Part shown: in pieces, positions 1-10,269 of the stretch
Layout: each line of letters opens with the position of its first letter
Position numbering within the stretch: the stretch's first letter is position 1
From: Plantago elongata
Taxonomy: Eukaryota; Streptophyta; Magnoliopsida; Lamiales; Plantaginaceae
NCBI GenBank assembly: GCA_036897095.1
Contig: JAYMSP010003319.1
Coordinates: 1 to 20,229, forward strand
Direction of reading: 5' to 3'
Length of the DNA: 20,229 nt
The notes under the pieces: model-generated
What the model was told of the DNA's origin: nothing
Database searches by the model: none
The model's input: the letters and a program-made list of their open reading frames with translations, nothing else
Translations under genes and position numbers: made by a program

Positions 1-90
1 AAGAAAAAGGAAACAGGTTTTCGAAATGGGTATTCAGAAAGCCTACATGATAAGAAGGATAATAAGGTTTCTGAGACTTATGACTCAGAA
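1..90. other. Unassigned left edge, upstream of copy A
   Basis: This stretch has no open frame that I recognise. It lies where the end of copia RNase H would be expected, by comparison with bases 10100-10186 in front of copy B, but I could not align the two. Similarity between the copies starts at about base 91 (GCCTAAGG) against about 10187. The stretch is rich in the short string CAGAAAG. It may be a diverged pol end, a rearranged piece, or foreign sequence. Confidence 0.3.
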
Positions 91-1135
91 AGCCTAAGGT
101 CTTCTGTAAATGTAAGTCCAGAAAGACAGGTTGGTATATAGTCCATATGTATATAAAACTAGATCTCAAATACTATGGACAAGTCATAAATCCAATGGTA
201 ATTTCTGAGACATAAATTTAGAAAACCATTTAAGTCATGAAGTATGTGAGAACTGATAGTCCAACATTATACATATTTCTGAGAGTCAAACATGTATAGG
301 GTTTTGTGTTTTTACCATTTATATTATAAGTAACATAAAACAAGACATGCTCTCTCAAATAATAAGACCAACGATTTTCTAGTCCCACACACTAACAGTG
401 ACTTACGGATACATATTGCCAAATTTCAGTAAGTGGACACGGGAACATTTGTTGATTGATATCATTGCATTGATATTGAACAAGAGCCCTTGATGAATAA
501 ACAATTGATCTCAACGGGTTATATTAAATCTCGGAAAGTAATGCCTGTTGCAAAAACAGTCATTGCCCACTTCGCAATTAATGCAAAGTAGAAACGTATA
601 CCACGCCGATGAAATGTACACAAATACATATACAAAATTCTATATGTATGATGCATCTATGTAATTTTATCTTGCTATATACTCCCTCCGTTCTTTTAGT
701 AACTTCATAACTTTCTTTTTTTAGAATTACATTAGAATCTTTCTACCCCACTAACTAATTCTTTGTTCTTTCTCTTTTCTACTTTATCATCAATTTATTT
801 ACTCTCTTTCTTACTTTATTATGTACTTACAACTTTATCAATATGATTACACTAACAAACTAATATTTTATATATATTTTTTTAAATCTAGAGAAAGCAA
901 GAACCTAGGAAGTTCTTATTAGAATGGAGGGAGTATAACGGATTCTAGTAAGAGACAAACGCTTTTGCCAAATTCAAAATTTTAATTTGCATCAAAATAG
1001 CAAAAACTCTCTGAGTTTTCTGCAAATCTTTCTGCTAATCTTCTGAGTTTGCTTAGTCTTCTGAAAAGATAAACTAACATTCTCTCGAATTCAAGCACTT
1101 CTTCTCTAATCCTACCCAGAAACTCTATATAAGAG
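91..1135 (+). other. Noncoding spacer between copia pol and extra gene, copy A
   Basis: Similar over its length to the spacer at 10187-10932 in front of copy B. Shared blocks include the region around 290-340 (CATGTATAGGGTTTTGTGTT), the one around 430-470 (AAGTGGACACGGGAACATT), and the last 130 bases before the ATG. It has no meaningful ORF. Relative to B it has the MITE at 680-935 and roughly 45 additional bases around 525-590. The final part is pyrimidine-rich and resembles a 5' UTR. A branch-point-like CTAAT followed by TTTGCTTAG at 1048-1056 is a possible 3' splice site, also seen in copy B. A promoter could lie here, but I cannot pick one from sequence alone. Confidence 0.6.
680..935. 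mobile_element. Stowaway-type MITE, 256 bp
   Basis: The ends are inverted: TACTCCCTCCGTTCT at the left and AGAATGGAGGGAGTA at the right, which is 15 bp with one mismatch. The CTCCCTCCGT terminus is the hallmark of plant Stowaway elements (Tc1/mariner superfamily). TA dinucleotides at 678-679 and 936-937 flank it as the target-site duplication. Copy B preserves the empty site near 10725-10735 (GCTATACATATAG), with no insert. The interior is AT-rich and noncoding, as expected for a nonautonomous element moved by a mariner-like transposase in trans. It inserted after the two copies diverged and lies inside the spacer. Confidence 0.92.
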
Positions 1136-4100
1136 ATGGCACCCAGAAAGACCTCATCCAAGAACTCAGCTGCAACCGCTTCTTCTCCTAAAAATTAAGG
1201 AGAAAAGGTTTTGCAAGTGTTGAACAAACGCTTGCTGGGTGATTTCAACCAGAGGATTGGACTTCCAACCTTAGAATGAATTGGGGAGTACACATGGTGG
1301 AGAAATACTTGAGTGTGTCTATCTCTTTCACTCCAGACAGGAATCTGGTTGTAAAGATGCTATCCAAGGCACACATCAAGAAATTCCTTTGTATCGTCCT
1401 TACTAGACTATCTCCAGTCGATGTCTTAGAGTTTTACAACTCTTCCAAGTCTACACCTAGATCGTGAACAACGTTGAAGAAATGTTCATTATATCTAAGG
1501 TTCAAGGTGTAGAAATACATCTTGATTGTGACGCCTTTTGCAAAATCTTCTGTCTCAGAAACCGTGGGACGACATGGGAGATCAACTCAAAAGACAAGAC
1601 TCTGAACACTGCAGTCATAGTGTTATATGATGAAGCATCAAATGATAAGATTGAGGACTGCCCCTCTTCTTTCATTTTGGGAGACATCAGAAAGAGACAC
1701 CTTTTTGAGCACTGAAATGTGCTTGCCAGCATCCTTCACAGGTGCTTGGATGGAAACAAAGGTGGAATTGACCAGATAAGTCTGGAGAGATGGATGATAA
1801 TGACCATTCTCTAGAAAGAGCTAAATGACTGAGATAACCTCTTCAATTGGGGGAAATATCTCTTCATGAAGTTCGTCAACCGGGTCAAATGAATTTGAAC
1901 CCAAGATTATTAAAGGTCGTGCCGACACCAAGTCGAATATGCACTATGGTCTAAAAATTTGCTACATTTTGGAGAAATGTGGAATTTCTCTCAGAGAGCA
2001 CCTGGACATCCAGTGACCAACACAATGTACCGGCATGCTCATGAGAAAGCCTTGAAAAAAGTTGCCAAAGATGAGTTGGTTGCTCATGGAGAAGGAGTAT
2101 CCGAAGAGATACATGTTGAGGTCCACATTGCAAAGAAACCAAGGAACGACAAACCGAGGTCAAGGAAGAGGACTCATATTGTCAATGATGACAATCCACG
2201 ACCAGAAAGGGCAACACAAGACGTTGAAGCCTAGAGATCCCTTCCAGTCTAGAAGGACTCCAGCTCATAAAGGATATCCTTGAGCATTGTCAATATGCTA
2301 GAGTTGACCGTCAATGAGCACAACCAGATCGACGAGTCTGTCCCAGACTTCGATGTGGATTTGAAGATGATCTACCATTGCAGAGGGTACTTAAAGGATC
2401 ACTGATAGAGACTCATGGTGGAGCTTCTAGCTCAGCTTCACTGCCTGAGAAACTAATGTTGCAGAAAATGCTATCCCAAAGAGGTTAGTCGAAGATGTCA
2501 CACCCCAACAGGTAGATAAAGGCTTGGCGGTGGATGAAAAAATGATGGAAGATTCTGACATTGCTTCCACATTCATGTTGCCAGCAAACTTGATTGCTGC
2601 TGAAGAAATTCGTGCACCCGAGCAGGTTCCTCAAACATCTGAGACGGGAACTCAAAATGTTTAAGTAGAGGAAGGTCCGAAACACCAGAAACTTCAAGCC
2701 ATGAAATGTAAGCCACAGTTCCTGAAGATACACAGGTAACAAGTGTTGTCTATATCTAAGTTGTGAAACATTTGAATAAGCTAGTTACTCATAAACTTCC
2801 TTTGTTACAGGCTTTCATGGAGACAACAGAGCAGGGGGAAAACATTGTACCCACCCCTCTGAATGAAGAAGAGGTTCCTTCAACCTCTACAATACAAGAA
2901 AATGAGCATATGTGCAACAGGTAGTCAATTGTCTCTGAAAAGAAACAATTTTGTACTGAATCAAATTTCTTGTGTTTTTATAACTTCAATGTCTCTATAT
3001 AGGCTCCAACTAAGAAATCTGTTGAAGTGATGGAAATATCAAAAGCTCAAGAGATTCAAGAGGTTGAAAAGCCTTCTAAAGAAATTGCTTCTAGGCCTTC
3101 CGTTGTGGAGGTATGTAAAACAGATACATTGTCTTTATGAATATCTTGTGAAAATCAACTTGCTTAATCAAACACTTTGTTTCTTCGAATAGGTTAATTC
3201 TGAAGAAAAGGTAGCCGAGGAAAAATTGGAAACCTCCACAATACCTATGGAAATAGATATGGTCGAAATGGCCAAGTCTCCAAAAAGGTTACCATAGACT
3301 GCTGCTGTTTATGAGAAAATGGATTCTGAGCTTCCTAACTTGGAAGTAAGTGAAACTCTAAGAAATACATTTCTTGTAAATACCTTTCTGTAGAATATTT
3401 CTAAACAACAATGTTTGATTTTCATTCTCAGGTTCAAGCAGAAAGAATGGTTGAAGAGGATGCAGCCACTCCTCTGACCATGGTATCTGAAGCACCAATT
3501 CCTCCAGAAGTCCAAGTTATTGAGCCTCTGTGAATACACATGTATGCTTGGAAACATAGACTTCTCTAATTCTCAGATAACCACAAGTAAGTTTGAAAAA
3601 CTAACCTGAAACCTTTCTTTCAGGCTCAAGTGTTACCAGTGATCGATGTGGAAGCCCTACTAGATCTGAAGAAGGTTTTCTAGACAATCACAATGATGAG
3701 GCATGTAAAATGCTTCAGAAAATGACAAAAGCTCAGAAAAAGCCGATCTGATAGAGCTAACCAAAGTGATTGATCACCAAGAGAGAAGGGCTCGAGCCTT
3801 ATATCTGGAAAACTACGTCCATGCAATGTTCCTAGTGGAGGATTATTCCCACTATATGTTTATGCATGATGACTTCACCTACGATGTTGGAAAGAAGTTG
3901 ATGGATGCTTTCAATGCTGCTAATGAAGAGACCAAAAGGGAGATGACTTTCAATCCCATCTTGTCCCAAAAGCTTAGAGTTTATCCCTCTAAACAGGAGG
4001 AAGTAAACGGGCAGATGATTACCCTCCCTACAATCATTAATTTGGTTTCAGATGAAGAGGAAGAGTTTGAGAATGATGAAGACTCTTTTGATGAACATCC

Positions 4101-6432
4101 AGAAGGCGGTGACAATGATAATGATAAGTGATCTGATGATGACAATGATGATGGTCCTTCGCCAGGGACTGGTGGAATGGCACAAGGAGATGCTGGAATG
4201 GGAACTCCAATTGCTGAGGACTCTACTCAGTGGTATCCACAAACATCAAAACAATCACCACCTCCAGCTGACCAACAAGTTCAACAAACTCAACAGAACA
4301 CAAATGAGCAAAATCAACAAGCTGACCCCTCTGAAGAACTTAAGGCTGTTGAATCCAAAGTTGCTAAACTCAAGGAAATGTTGGATGAAGAGACTAAGCT
4401 CAATCTAGAGTACCATTCTCTGATTGAAGCAAAAGAAGCCCAATTACTGAAGATTAAGGCAGAAAATGCTAAGGAGAAGGCACTCCTTGCTGAAAAGCTA
4501 CAATTGAAGAAAGATATCGATGCCACGGCTGCAGAGTTGGACACTCTAGTGGCAGACGATACAGAGCATGATGCTAAGGTTGCATTAGATAGACCACATG
4601 AACCATCATCTTAGAAAGCCAGCACCAAAGGTAAAGAGAAAATTGTTGATGAGCCCGCTCAGAACGATCACATACTTGTGAGCACTGACGATGATGAGGC
4701 ACATGATATGGCTCCAGAAGAGGATGCAATTCTTCTCTCTCACCTTAAAAGAGAACTTCTTGCTCAACATATCTTCTCATCACCAGCCGTTACTTCCAGA
4801 GATGGAAAATTCCTCGGAAGAAGTACTGTGTTTGCTGCACTAAAAAATGACTTAGTTGCTGAAGATTCCCTGGTACTTTCATTTGTAACTACTGACCTCA
4901 AGCCGATTGCTAAGCTCTTGCTACACAGAGCTACTAGCATTGCACTTTCTCAGAAAGATCTAGGCATGGTTCAGGATGAAGACTGCAACAATGCCAACAT
5001 AGCACTTGAAGAGGCTCAATATGCTATTATGAAAGCAGAGTCTATCTCACGTCCGATTGAAGAGCTAAACCAAAAGGAGAAAGCACTCCTTACAAAGAAT
5101 CAAGAGCTCAAAAAAGAAGTTCAGAAACTTGTCCAAGTTCACAACAATCTGCAACAGAACTTCGAGTCACTCTCTTATTCTTATGTTAGTTTGAGTCAGT
5201 CACTCATGACTATGGGGGAAGAGAATAGAACTTCCCAGAAGGGTAGAGGAAGGAAGAGAAAACAATTACCCTCCAAAAGTTAAGTTCTAGAACAGGACAT
5301 GCCTTCTGAAGAACCAAGAATAAGGCTACAAAGTATGATAACTACGGGTTCCAAGGCCCTTGTTATATCTGAAGGAATCAAGCCTTCTGAAGAAGAATAA
5401 GAATAAGAAGAACGAGAATTTCAAGGTCAGGAGGAAACCTGTAAGTCTCCAATCAAGAACTTTGATGATGATGATGATGAGACTGATACAGATGAGCATC
5501 CACTTCACAAGAGAAGAAGAGTGAAAAGCCTACCTGAACCTCCTCTGGCTGCTAATCAAATATCTGCCAGGACTCCTTCTGGAAACACCAAGTCGAACTA
5601 AGGTGGATCACCCAGCACAAACCCCAGAAAGCAAGTAGAACTGGAGAAAGGACTGAACAGAAAAGGGCGCAGGGACTTACAGTTTGGTAGAGTTCAAGAG
5701 AAAGGACAAGAGAAACCAGATGTTGACCAGATTGAGTATATCAAAACCAATGACAACCAATCAGCCTATAGATGCATACATCTCCAGAATGCTTATTGGA
5801 TACTTGAGCTACAACATCTGCTATTGAACAAGAAGTTTCCAGAACCTATCTACAAGCAAATGATGGCATGGAGAACCAACAAGCCTACTCTGTTTAATCT
5901 AGCAAATACTCACAAGTGGCTTGATTTTGAGGTTTATGTGAGGACTAAGGCTATGAAAAAGTCATTGGAATTTATCTGTCCTTATCCAAAGCCAGAAGAG
6001 ATACACAAGACAAGGAAATTGGATGGTACTCTCAGCAAACAGAATAAACTAGGAGTTGAACCTCATGAATCATTTTATATGACGAAGGAACAATACCTGG
6101 ATGACATAGTGTACTCGGAAGAAATTTACAAGTATCATAAGTTGTCACTGCTGAAGATAAACCATTCATGGGTATGGGGTAAATACCTATGGGTCAAGAA
6201 CTTCATCAAATCAAATGAAGACTTTGTTGAAAAACACAAAGATAATCTTGACAAAGCTTATAGAAAAATTTGTGAACTAGCCAGAAAGACACAACTCTCT
6301 ATCAGAAGGTTACTTTATGTATATGTTGAAGACTGCAGGAGGGTTGACATCCATTGATCCAGAGGAGAAGCTGAAGAACTTAAGGTTTCTAAACATAAGT
6401 TAATTTTTGAAGACTTGAAGACTAGTTTGTGA
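1136..6432 (+). pseudogene. Multi-exon extra gene of copia element, copy A, broken
   Basis: I do not recognise a characterised family. Deduced exons are 1136-2735, 2811-2920, 3003-3110, 3193-3345, 3432-3541 and 3624-6432, about 1,630 codons. The start ATG (context AAGAGATGGC) and the N-terminus MAPRKTSSKNS are shared with copy B. Exon 1 encodes a globular region containing MNWG..MVEKYL, EFYN and FNWGKY. The last exon holds an acidic stretch, a P/Q-rich linker, a long coiled coil (about 4330-4570), a second coiled coil (about 5060-5200), basic NLS-like clusters (GRGRKRKQ; HKRRRVKSLP after a run of Asp) and a conserved C-terminal domain (CPYPKPEEIHK, NKLGVEP.ESFYM). I see no signal peptide or membrane segment. 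Breaks: stops at 1196, 3295, 3531, 3681, 4129, 4612, 5281, 5398, 5404, 5599 and 6355, a one-base loss near 1250, another near 1450, and more frameshifts in exon 1. From 3766 to 6432 the frame is otherwise continuous. Its place after pol matches the env-like ORF of Sireviruses, but envelope function is not supported. Confidence 0.72.
2736..3623 (+). other. Five introns and four small exons, copy A
   Basis: Introns by GT-AG ends and by comparison with copy B are 2736-2810 (75 bp), 2921-3002 (82), 3111-3192 (82), 3346-3431 (86) and 3542-3623 (82). Exons between them are 110, 108, 153 and 110 bp. The two 110-bp exons have small indels relative to 108 and 111 in copy B. Donors are GTAACA, GTAGTC, GTATGT, GTAAGT and GTATGC. 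Acceptors are TTACAG, ATATAG, GAATAG, TCTCAG and TTTCAG. Intron 5 contains CTAAC about 25 bases before its acceptor. Every intron falls between codons (phase 0). Exons start alike (GCT or GTT, often then CAA or CCA), which suggests repeated cassettes. Confidence 0.7.
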
Positions 6433-6762
6433 GGATGGTCACTTGGAGCTTGGGTTCTCCTATTGTCCTAATTTACTTAGTAATTTGTAATTGCTGATTG
6501 TATTTCATTGTAATACATCTTGTAAAAGTTATCTTATGCTCTATAATAGTTCTTTCTGAAGATCATACTCTCAGTAACCATTTATAAGAAGATAACTTGC
6601 CAGCAAAGATCATTCATTGTGATTTGTTGATGTTTACTTTCTGCACTTAATTTATCTGATTAAATATCATTTGAAATGATTAAGTGGTGGATTGTTTTCA
6701 CTTCCATGTTAGTAATAGGACTTTAAGATAGTCATGGTTGACAGATAAAAAATGAGGAAATT
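6433..6762 (+). other. 3' noncoding region and polypurine tract, element 1
   Basis: This corresponds to 16150-16495 in copy B with many shared blocks, such as GATTAAGTGGTGGATTG and TGATGTTTACTTT. No ORF is present. It is T-rich with several TTGTAATA-type strings, as in plant 3' UTRs. The end, GATAAAAAATGAGGAAATT at 6744-6762, is the degenerate polypurine tract that would prime plus-strand synthesis just before the LTR. Copy B has the cleaner version. Confidence 0.6.
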
Positions 6763-7067
6763 TATTAGGAATATATGTTAGTATTTTGAAAACATATTGT
6801 ATAGTGCAAATGGCACATTGCATGTCTCTGAATATATGACATCATTGAGTCAAAGAGCATGCTAGCTTTTAGAAAGGCTCATGTGTCCGTTGAGACTATA
6901 GGATAAGAAATAGTACAATGTATTAATTACACTGACTGAAAAGTTGATCAAGCTTAGTCCTCTCTGAAAAATGAGAAAGGGACTTCTGAGTACTTATTTT
7001 GAGATATCAATGAATTGAATTCTGAGAAGGTCTAAGGGATACTATAGAAACGACTCTCAAGTTTATC

Positions 7068-7075
7068 TATAAATA
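7068..7075 (+). promoter_or_regulatory. LTR TATA box
   Basis: TATAAATA inside the LTR, about 305 bases from its start. About 266 upstream bases are deleted relative to the other LTR. The matching part of the 3' LTR of element 2 lies beyond the gypsy insertion and is not visible. It would drive transcription of element 2 in the plus direction. Assigned by consensus and position only. Confidence 0.5.
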
Positions 7076-7568
7076 TCACCACTTAGAAGCTGAGAAATAC
7101 ACACACGAAGCTCGAAGAATCACTAGTAGTTCTAAGTGTTCTGTACCTATAACAATAGTTTGTTAATCGTGAAAGAGTTGAACTCTAGGATACCCTTTAT
7201 GAAGCTCATTCTCCAGAACGGATACCAATACATGGGCCAGAAAGGAGAAACCAACCATATACTGAACAAGTATATTAAGTAGTGTAATCTCTTCAAGCTC
7301 TCTGAAACATAGCTGAAAAGTTATAAGAGAAGCTTACTAGACAATCATCATATAACCAATACCATCTAGGCGTGGAGTACATGAAGTACTTGGCTTGAGG
7401 AGCTAGAGATAAACTTAGGGGGAACATTTGGTTGGGAACCATTTGTTTGTAGGGGTCTTAGAATAGGACTTATTGTAAGGAGAACTCAATTGTCTATTCT
7501 AGTGGATTCCAGGTCTCAGAAAGGCCGAAATGGACTAGTTGGAAGATTACACTACCCCCAGATACCAC

Positions 7569-7574
7569 AATAAA
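7569..7574 (+). terminator. Candidate polyadenylation signal in the LTR
   Basis: AATAAA about 500 bases downstream of the TATA box, followed by a T-rich, GT-containing stretch (CTTCTGTGTTATTTACTTTATTG begins just after). The position suits the end of R in a copia LTR. Plant signals are loose, so the assignment is tentative. Confidence 0.35.
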
Positions 7575-7654
7575 CTTCTGTGTTATTTACTTTATTGTAC
7601 TTACATTCTAGCATAACACAGAGACACATATTATTACTGCAAAGCACATTTACG

Positions 7655-8290
7655 TTTATCTAGCGCTTAAAGACTTTGACAAGGTATCCGCAATCAGAAC
7701 TGACCATGTACTGAATTTGTCAATCAGTACATAAAAGAGTTTTGTACCTACAATGGTATACAGCATCAACTATGTTATGTAAGAACACCACAACAAAATG
7801 GTGTTTCTGAAAGGAAGAATAGGGCCCTTAAGGAAGCTGCAAGGACAATGCTAGATGACATTGAAATAAGTGAAATCTATTGGGTTGAAGATGTAAATAC
7901 AACATGCTACACTCAGATGCTTGATCAATAAACATCATGACAAAACTCTTTATGAGCTTTTGGTTGGTAGACCACCTAATATCAAACATCTGAAGGTGTT
8001 TGGTTGTAGATGTTTTGTTCTAAACAATGGGAAAGAATATTTGAGAACATTTCAATCAAAGATGAAGGTGTATTTCTTGATTATTCTATGAATAGCAAAG
8101 CCTACATAGTATACAATAAGTGAACAAAGAAGGTTGAAGAATCAGTCATGTGATATTATATGAAGGATGCAATAAAATACTCCTTGATGAAGAACCTCAG
8201 ACAGGTTCAAAGAACTTATTATTAAGGATTCTGTAGAAAAACCATCAGAAAGGAGACACTCCGTCATTAATGTAGAGGATTAGTATGACG
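7655..8290 (+). pseudogene. Copia integrase fragment, decayed
   Basis: Second half of a Ty1/copia integrase core. KVSAIRTDH lies at about 7680-7706 and holds the second catalytic Asp. After a one-base break comes TEFVNQYIKEFC, then RTPQQNGVSERKNR at 7782-7823 with the catalytic Glu, KEAARTML, and a WVEDVNTTCYTQ segment. The downstream block TLYELLVGRPPNIKHLKVFGC at about 7945-8010 is the usual region after the core. The zinc-binding N-terminus and the first catalytic Asp are absent, because LTR sequence joins the middle of the domain directly. Stops and frameshifts break the rest. Integrase inserts element cDNA into the host genome; this copy cannot work. The RTPQQNGVSERKNR and EAARTML strings fit Sirevirus-like copia elements. 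Confidence 0.85.
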
Positions 8291-8299
8291 AAGAAATCA

Positions 8300-9535
8300 T
8301 GATGTTCCTAGTAACAACCAGATGACTCTTAGACATGATGAAGAATTTCCTATGAGAATTCCTGAAATGGAAATTGAGAATATTCATCGTAGAGAACTTT
8401 CTGCAAATGGCCTTTCTGAAAGTCATGTTCCAGATATCTTTCACACTAAACAAGTGTCTGATATTTACCGCACTTCTAGTGTACAAAATATCACTGATAC
8501 TGAAGAAGTATCAAATCATAATCGTAGTGATTCACATTCAGATCACATAGATAATGACCCTACTAGTTCAAAATGTATTATGAAATGGGTTAGTGATCAT
8601 CTTGCAAAGGATGTGATTCTATTGACCAAGGCGGTTGATCTTGGAGAGCAATCGCTGAAAATGCTGATTCTCTCTTTGATTGTTTTATCTCAAACATTGA
8701 ACCTGAAACTATTGATGATGCATTAAAGGATCAAGACTGGATCTATGCAATTTAAGATGAGTTGGATCAATTGGAGAGAAACCAGGTTTGGAAACTAGTT
8801 CCATTTGTAGAAGAAATATATGTGGTTGGAACTAAGTGGGTTTTCAAAAACAAAATGAATGGGTCTGGTGAAATAACCAAAAACAAGGCTAGGTTGGTTG
8901 CCAAGGGATTTACCCAGGCTTAAGGCTTAGATTTTGATGAGTCATATGCACCAGTTGCAAGATTGGATGCAATCAGACTATTTCTAGCCTTTGCAGCTCA
9001 TAATGACTTTAAAGTTTACCAAATGGATGTCGAAAGTGCATTTTTGAATGGTGAACTTGCAGAGGAAGTCAATGTTGATCACCCACCAGGCTTTGAAGTT
9101 TCATCAGAAAGTAGAATGGTCTATAAGCTTCAAAAGGCTCTTTATGGACTGAAACAGGCTTCAAGAGCATGGTATGACACTTTGATCAAAAATCTACTGG
9201 AAAGTGATTTAAAGGAAGGTGAAGTTGATAAAACTTTATTTACTTTGAATCATGAAGGGAAACTACTTTTAGTTCAAGTATACATTGATGGCATTATATT
9301 TGGATCTAAAGACAAACAACTTTGTGATAAATTTTCAAATCTCATAAAGAGCAAAATTGAGATGAGCATGATGGGAGAATTGAACTGTTTCCTAGGATTG
9401 CAAGTCAAACAACTTAATGATGAAATATTCATTAGTCAAGTATGCAAAGGATATGCTCAACAAGTTCAATCTAAAGCCTACTGAAAAGAATGCTAAGATA
9501 CCTATGAGCATAGGAACAAAAATGACTTATACTGA
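8300..9535 (+). pseudogene. Copia reverse transcriptase, decayed
   Basis: Bases 8322-8690 are the variable linker between integrase and reverse transcriptase. From about 8703 the frame reads EPETIDDALKDQDW, then WKLVPF and GTKWVFKNKMN, ARLVAKGFTQA, YAPVARLDAIR, QMDVESAFLNGEL (first catalytic Asp), ALYGLKQASRAWYDTL and MSMMGELNCFLGLQVKQ. These are copia motifs, and MSMMGELN.FLGLQ is typical of Sireviruses. The longest open stretch is 8963-9484. In-frame stops occur at about 8753 and 8921, and a frameshift near 9445 ends the open frame at 9484. The catalytic YVDD box is YIDG here (about 9281-9292), so one metal-binding Asp is lost. It would copy element RNA into DNA in the cytoplasmic particle; this copy is dead. 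Confidence 0.93.
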
Positions 9536-10269
9536 ATCTGACAAGAGTGTTTAAGAACATATGTATAGGAAATTGATACGTTCACTACTCTACCTTTCTA
9601 CAAGAAAACCTGATATTCAATATGCAGTTGGTTTTTGTGCTGAATTTCAGATAAATCCTATGCAATCACACTAAAACGTAGCTATGAAAATATTAAGGTA
9701 TGTTAAAGGTACTGTAGAAGTTGGATTGTGGTATCCTAAAGAAAGTGGATTGAGTTTTGTCGGCTACTCAGATGCTGACTATGCTGGATCAATGCTTGAT
9801 AGGAAAAGTACTTCAGGAACTTGTCAGTTTCTGGGCACTAGACTTATCTAATGGTTTAGCAGCAAAACTCAATTGCTACTTCTACTACAGAGGCTAAATA
9901 TATTGCTGTTGGTTGTTGTGCAACTCAAATATTGTGCATACAACAACAACTCAGAGACTATGGACTCAAGAAAGAGAAAACTCCCATTTTATGTGACAAC
10001 ACAAGTGCTATTGCGATTACCCAGAATTCCAAGTTTATGCTAGAACCAAGTACATTTATATTAAGCACCACTTCATCAGAGAGCATGTTGAGAAGGGCAA
10101 TATAGAGATTCTGAAAGTTGGTATTGAAGATCAACTTGAAGATATCTTCACTAAGCCACTCCAGGAAAGTAGGTTCTTAACCATAAGACATGGCCTAAGG
10201 TTTTCTGGGAATGGGATTCCAGAGAGGCTAGTTGGTATGCAGTCTATAGTATATAGAACTAGAACTTAA
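9536..10269 (+). pseudogene. Copia RNase H domain and end of pol, decayed
   Basis: Continues pol after the frameshift. MYRKLIRSLLYL.TRKPDI starts at about 9558, followed by GYSDADYAGSMLDRKSTSG at about 9762-9818 (RNase H start with catalytic Asp), then ATSTTEAKYIAVGCCATQ at about 9874-9925 (catalytic Glu). After that come LCDNTSAIAI and, beyond another break, KYIYIKHHFIREHVEKGNI and DIFTKPL, the classic copia C-terminus. Stops at about 9553 and 9849 and frameshifts near 9870 and 10045 break it. RNase H removes the RNA template during reverse transcription. The frame ends with TAA at 10267-10269. The spacer repeat shared with copy A already starts about 80 bases earlier, so the pol end overlaps the duplicated unit. 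Confidence 0.9.

Larger units (their letters stand above)
6763..7650 (+). repeat. Copia LTR shared by two tandem elements
   Basis: Starts TATTAGGAATATATG immediately after the polypurine tract; copy B at 16496 has the canonical TGTTAGGAATATTTG. The segment 6788-7023 aligns to 16788-17023 in the 3' LTR of element 2, including TGTGTCCGTTGAGACTATAG. About 266 bp present in the other LTR (16522-16787) are missing here. A TATA box at 7068-7075 and AATAAA at 7569-7574 fit a U3-R-U5 layout. The right boundary is uncertain: integrase coding is recognisable from about 7657, and no clear primer binding site follows, so the LTR end, the binding site and gag appear lost in one deletion. It acts as the 3' LTR of element 1 and the 5' LTR of element 2. 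Confidence 0.72.

Noticed and set aside
1136-6432. Naming the extra gene an envelope gene
   Set aside because: Position fits Sirevirus env-like ORFs, but no signal peptide, membrane anchor or processing site is visible in either copy.
7681-7698. GGTATCCGCAATC as a tRNA-Met primer binding site after the LTR
   Set aside because: It lies in frame inside the integrase string KVSAIRTDH, which explains it fully; only six bases match the usual site.
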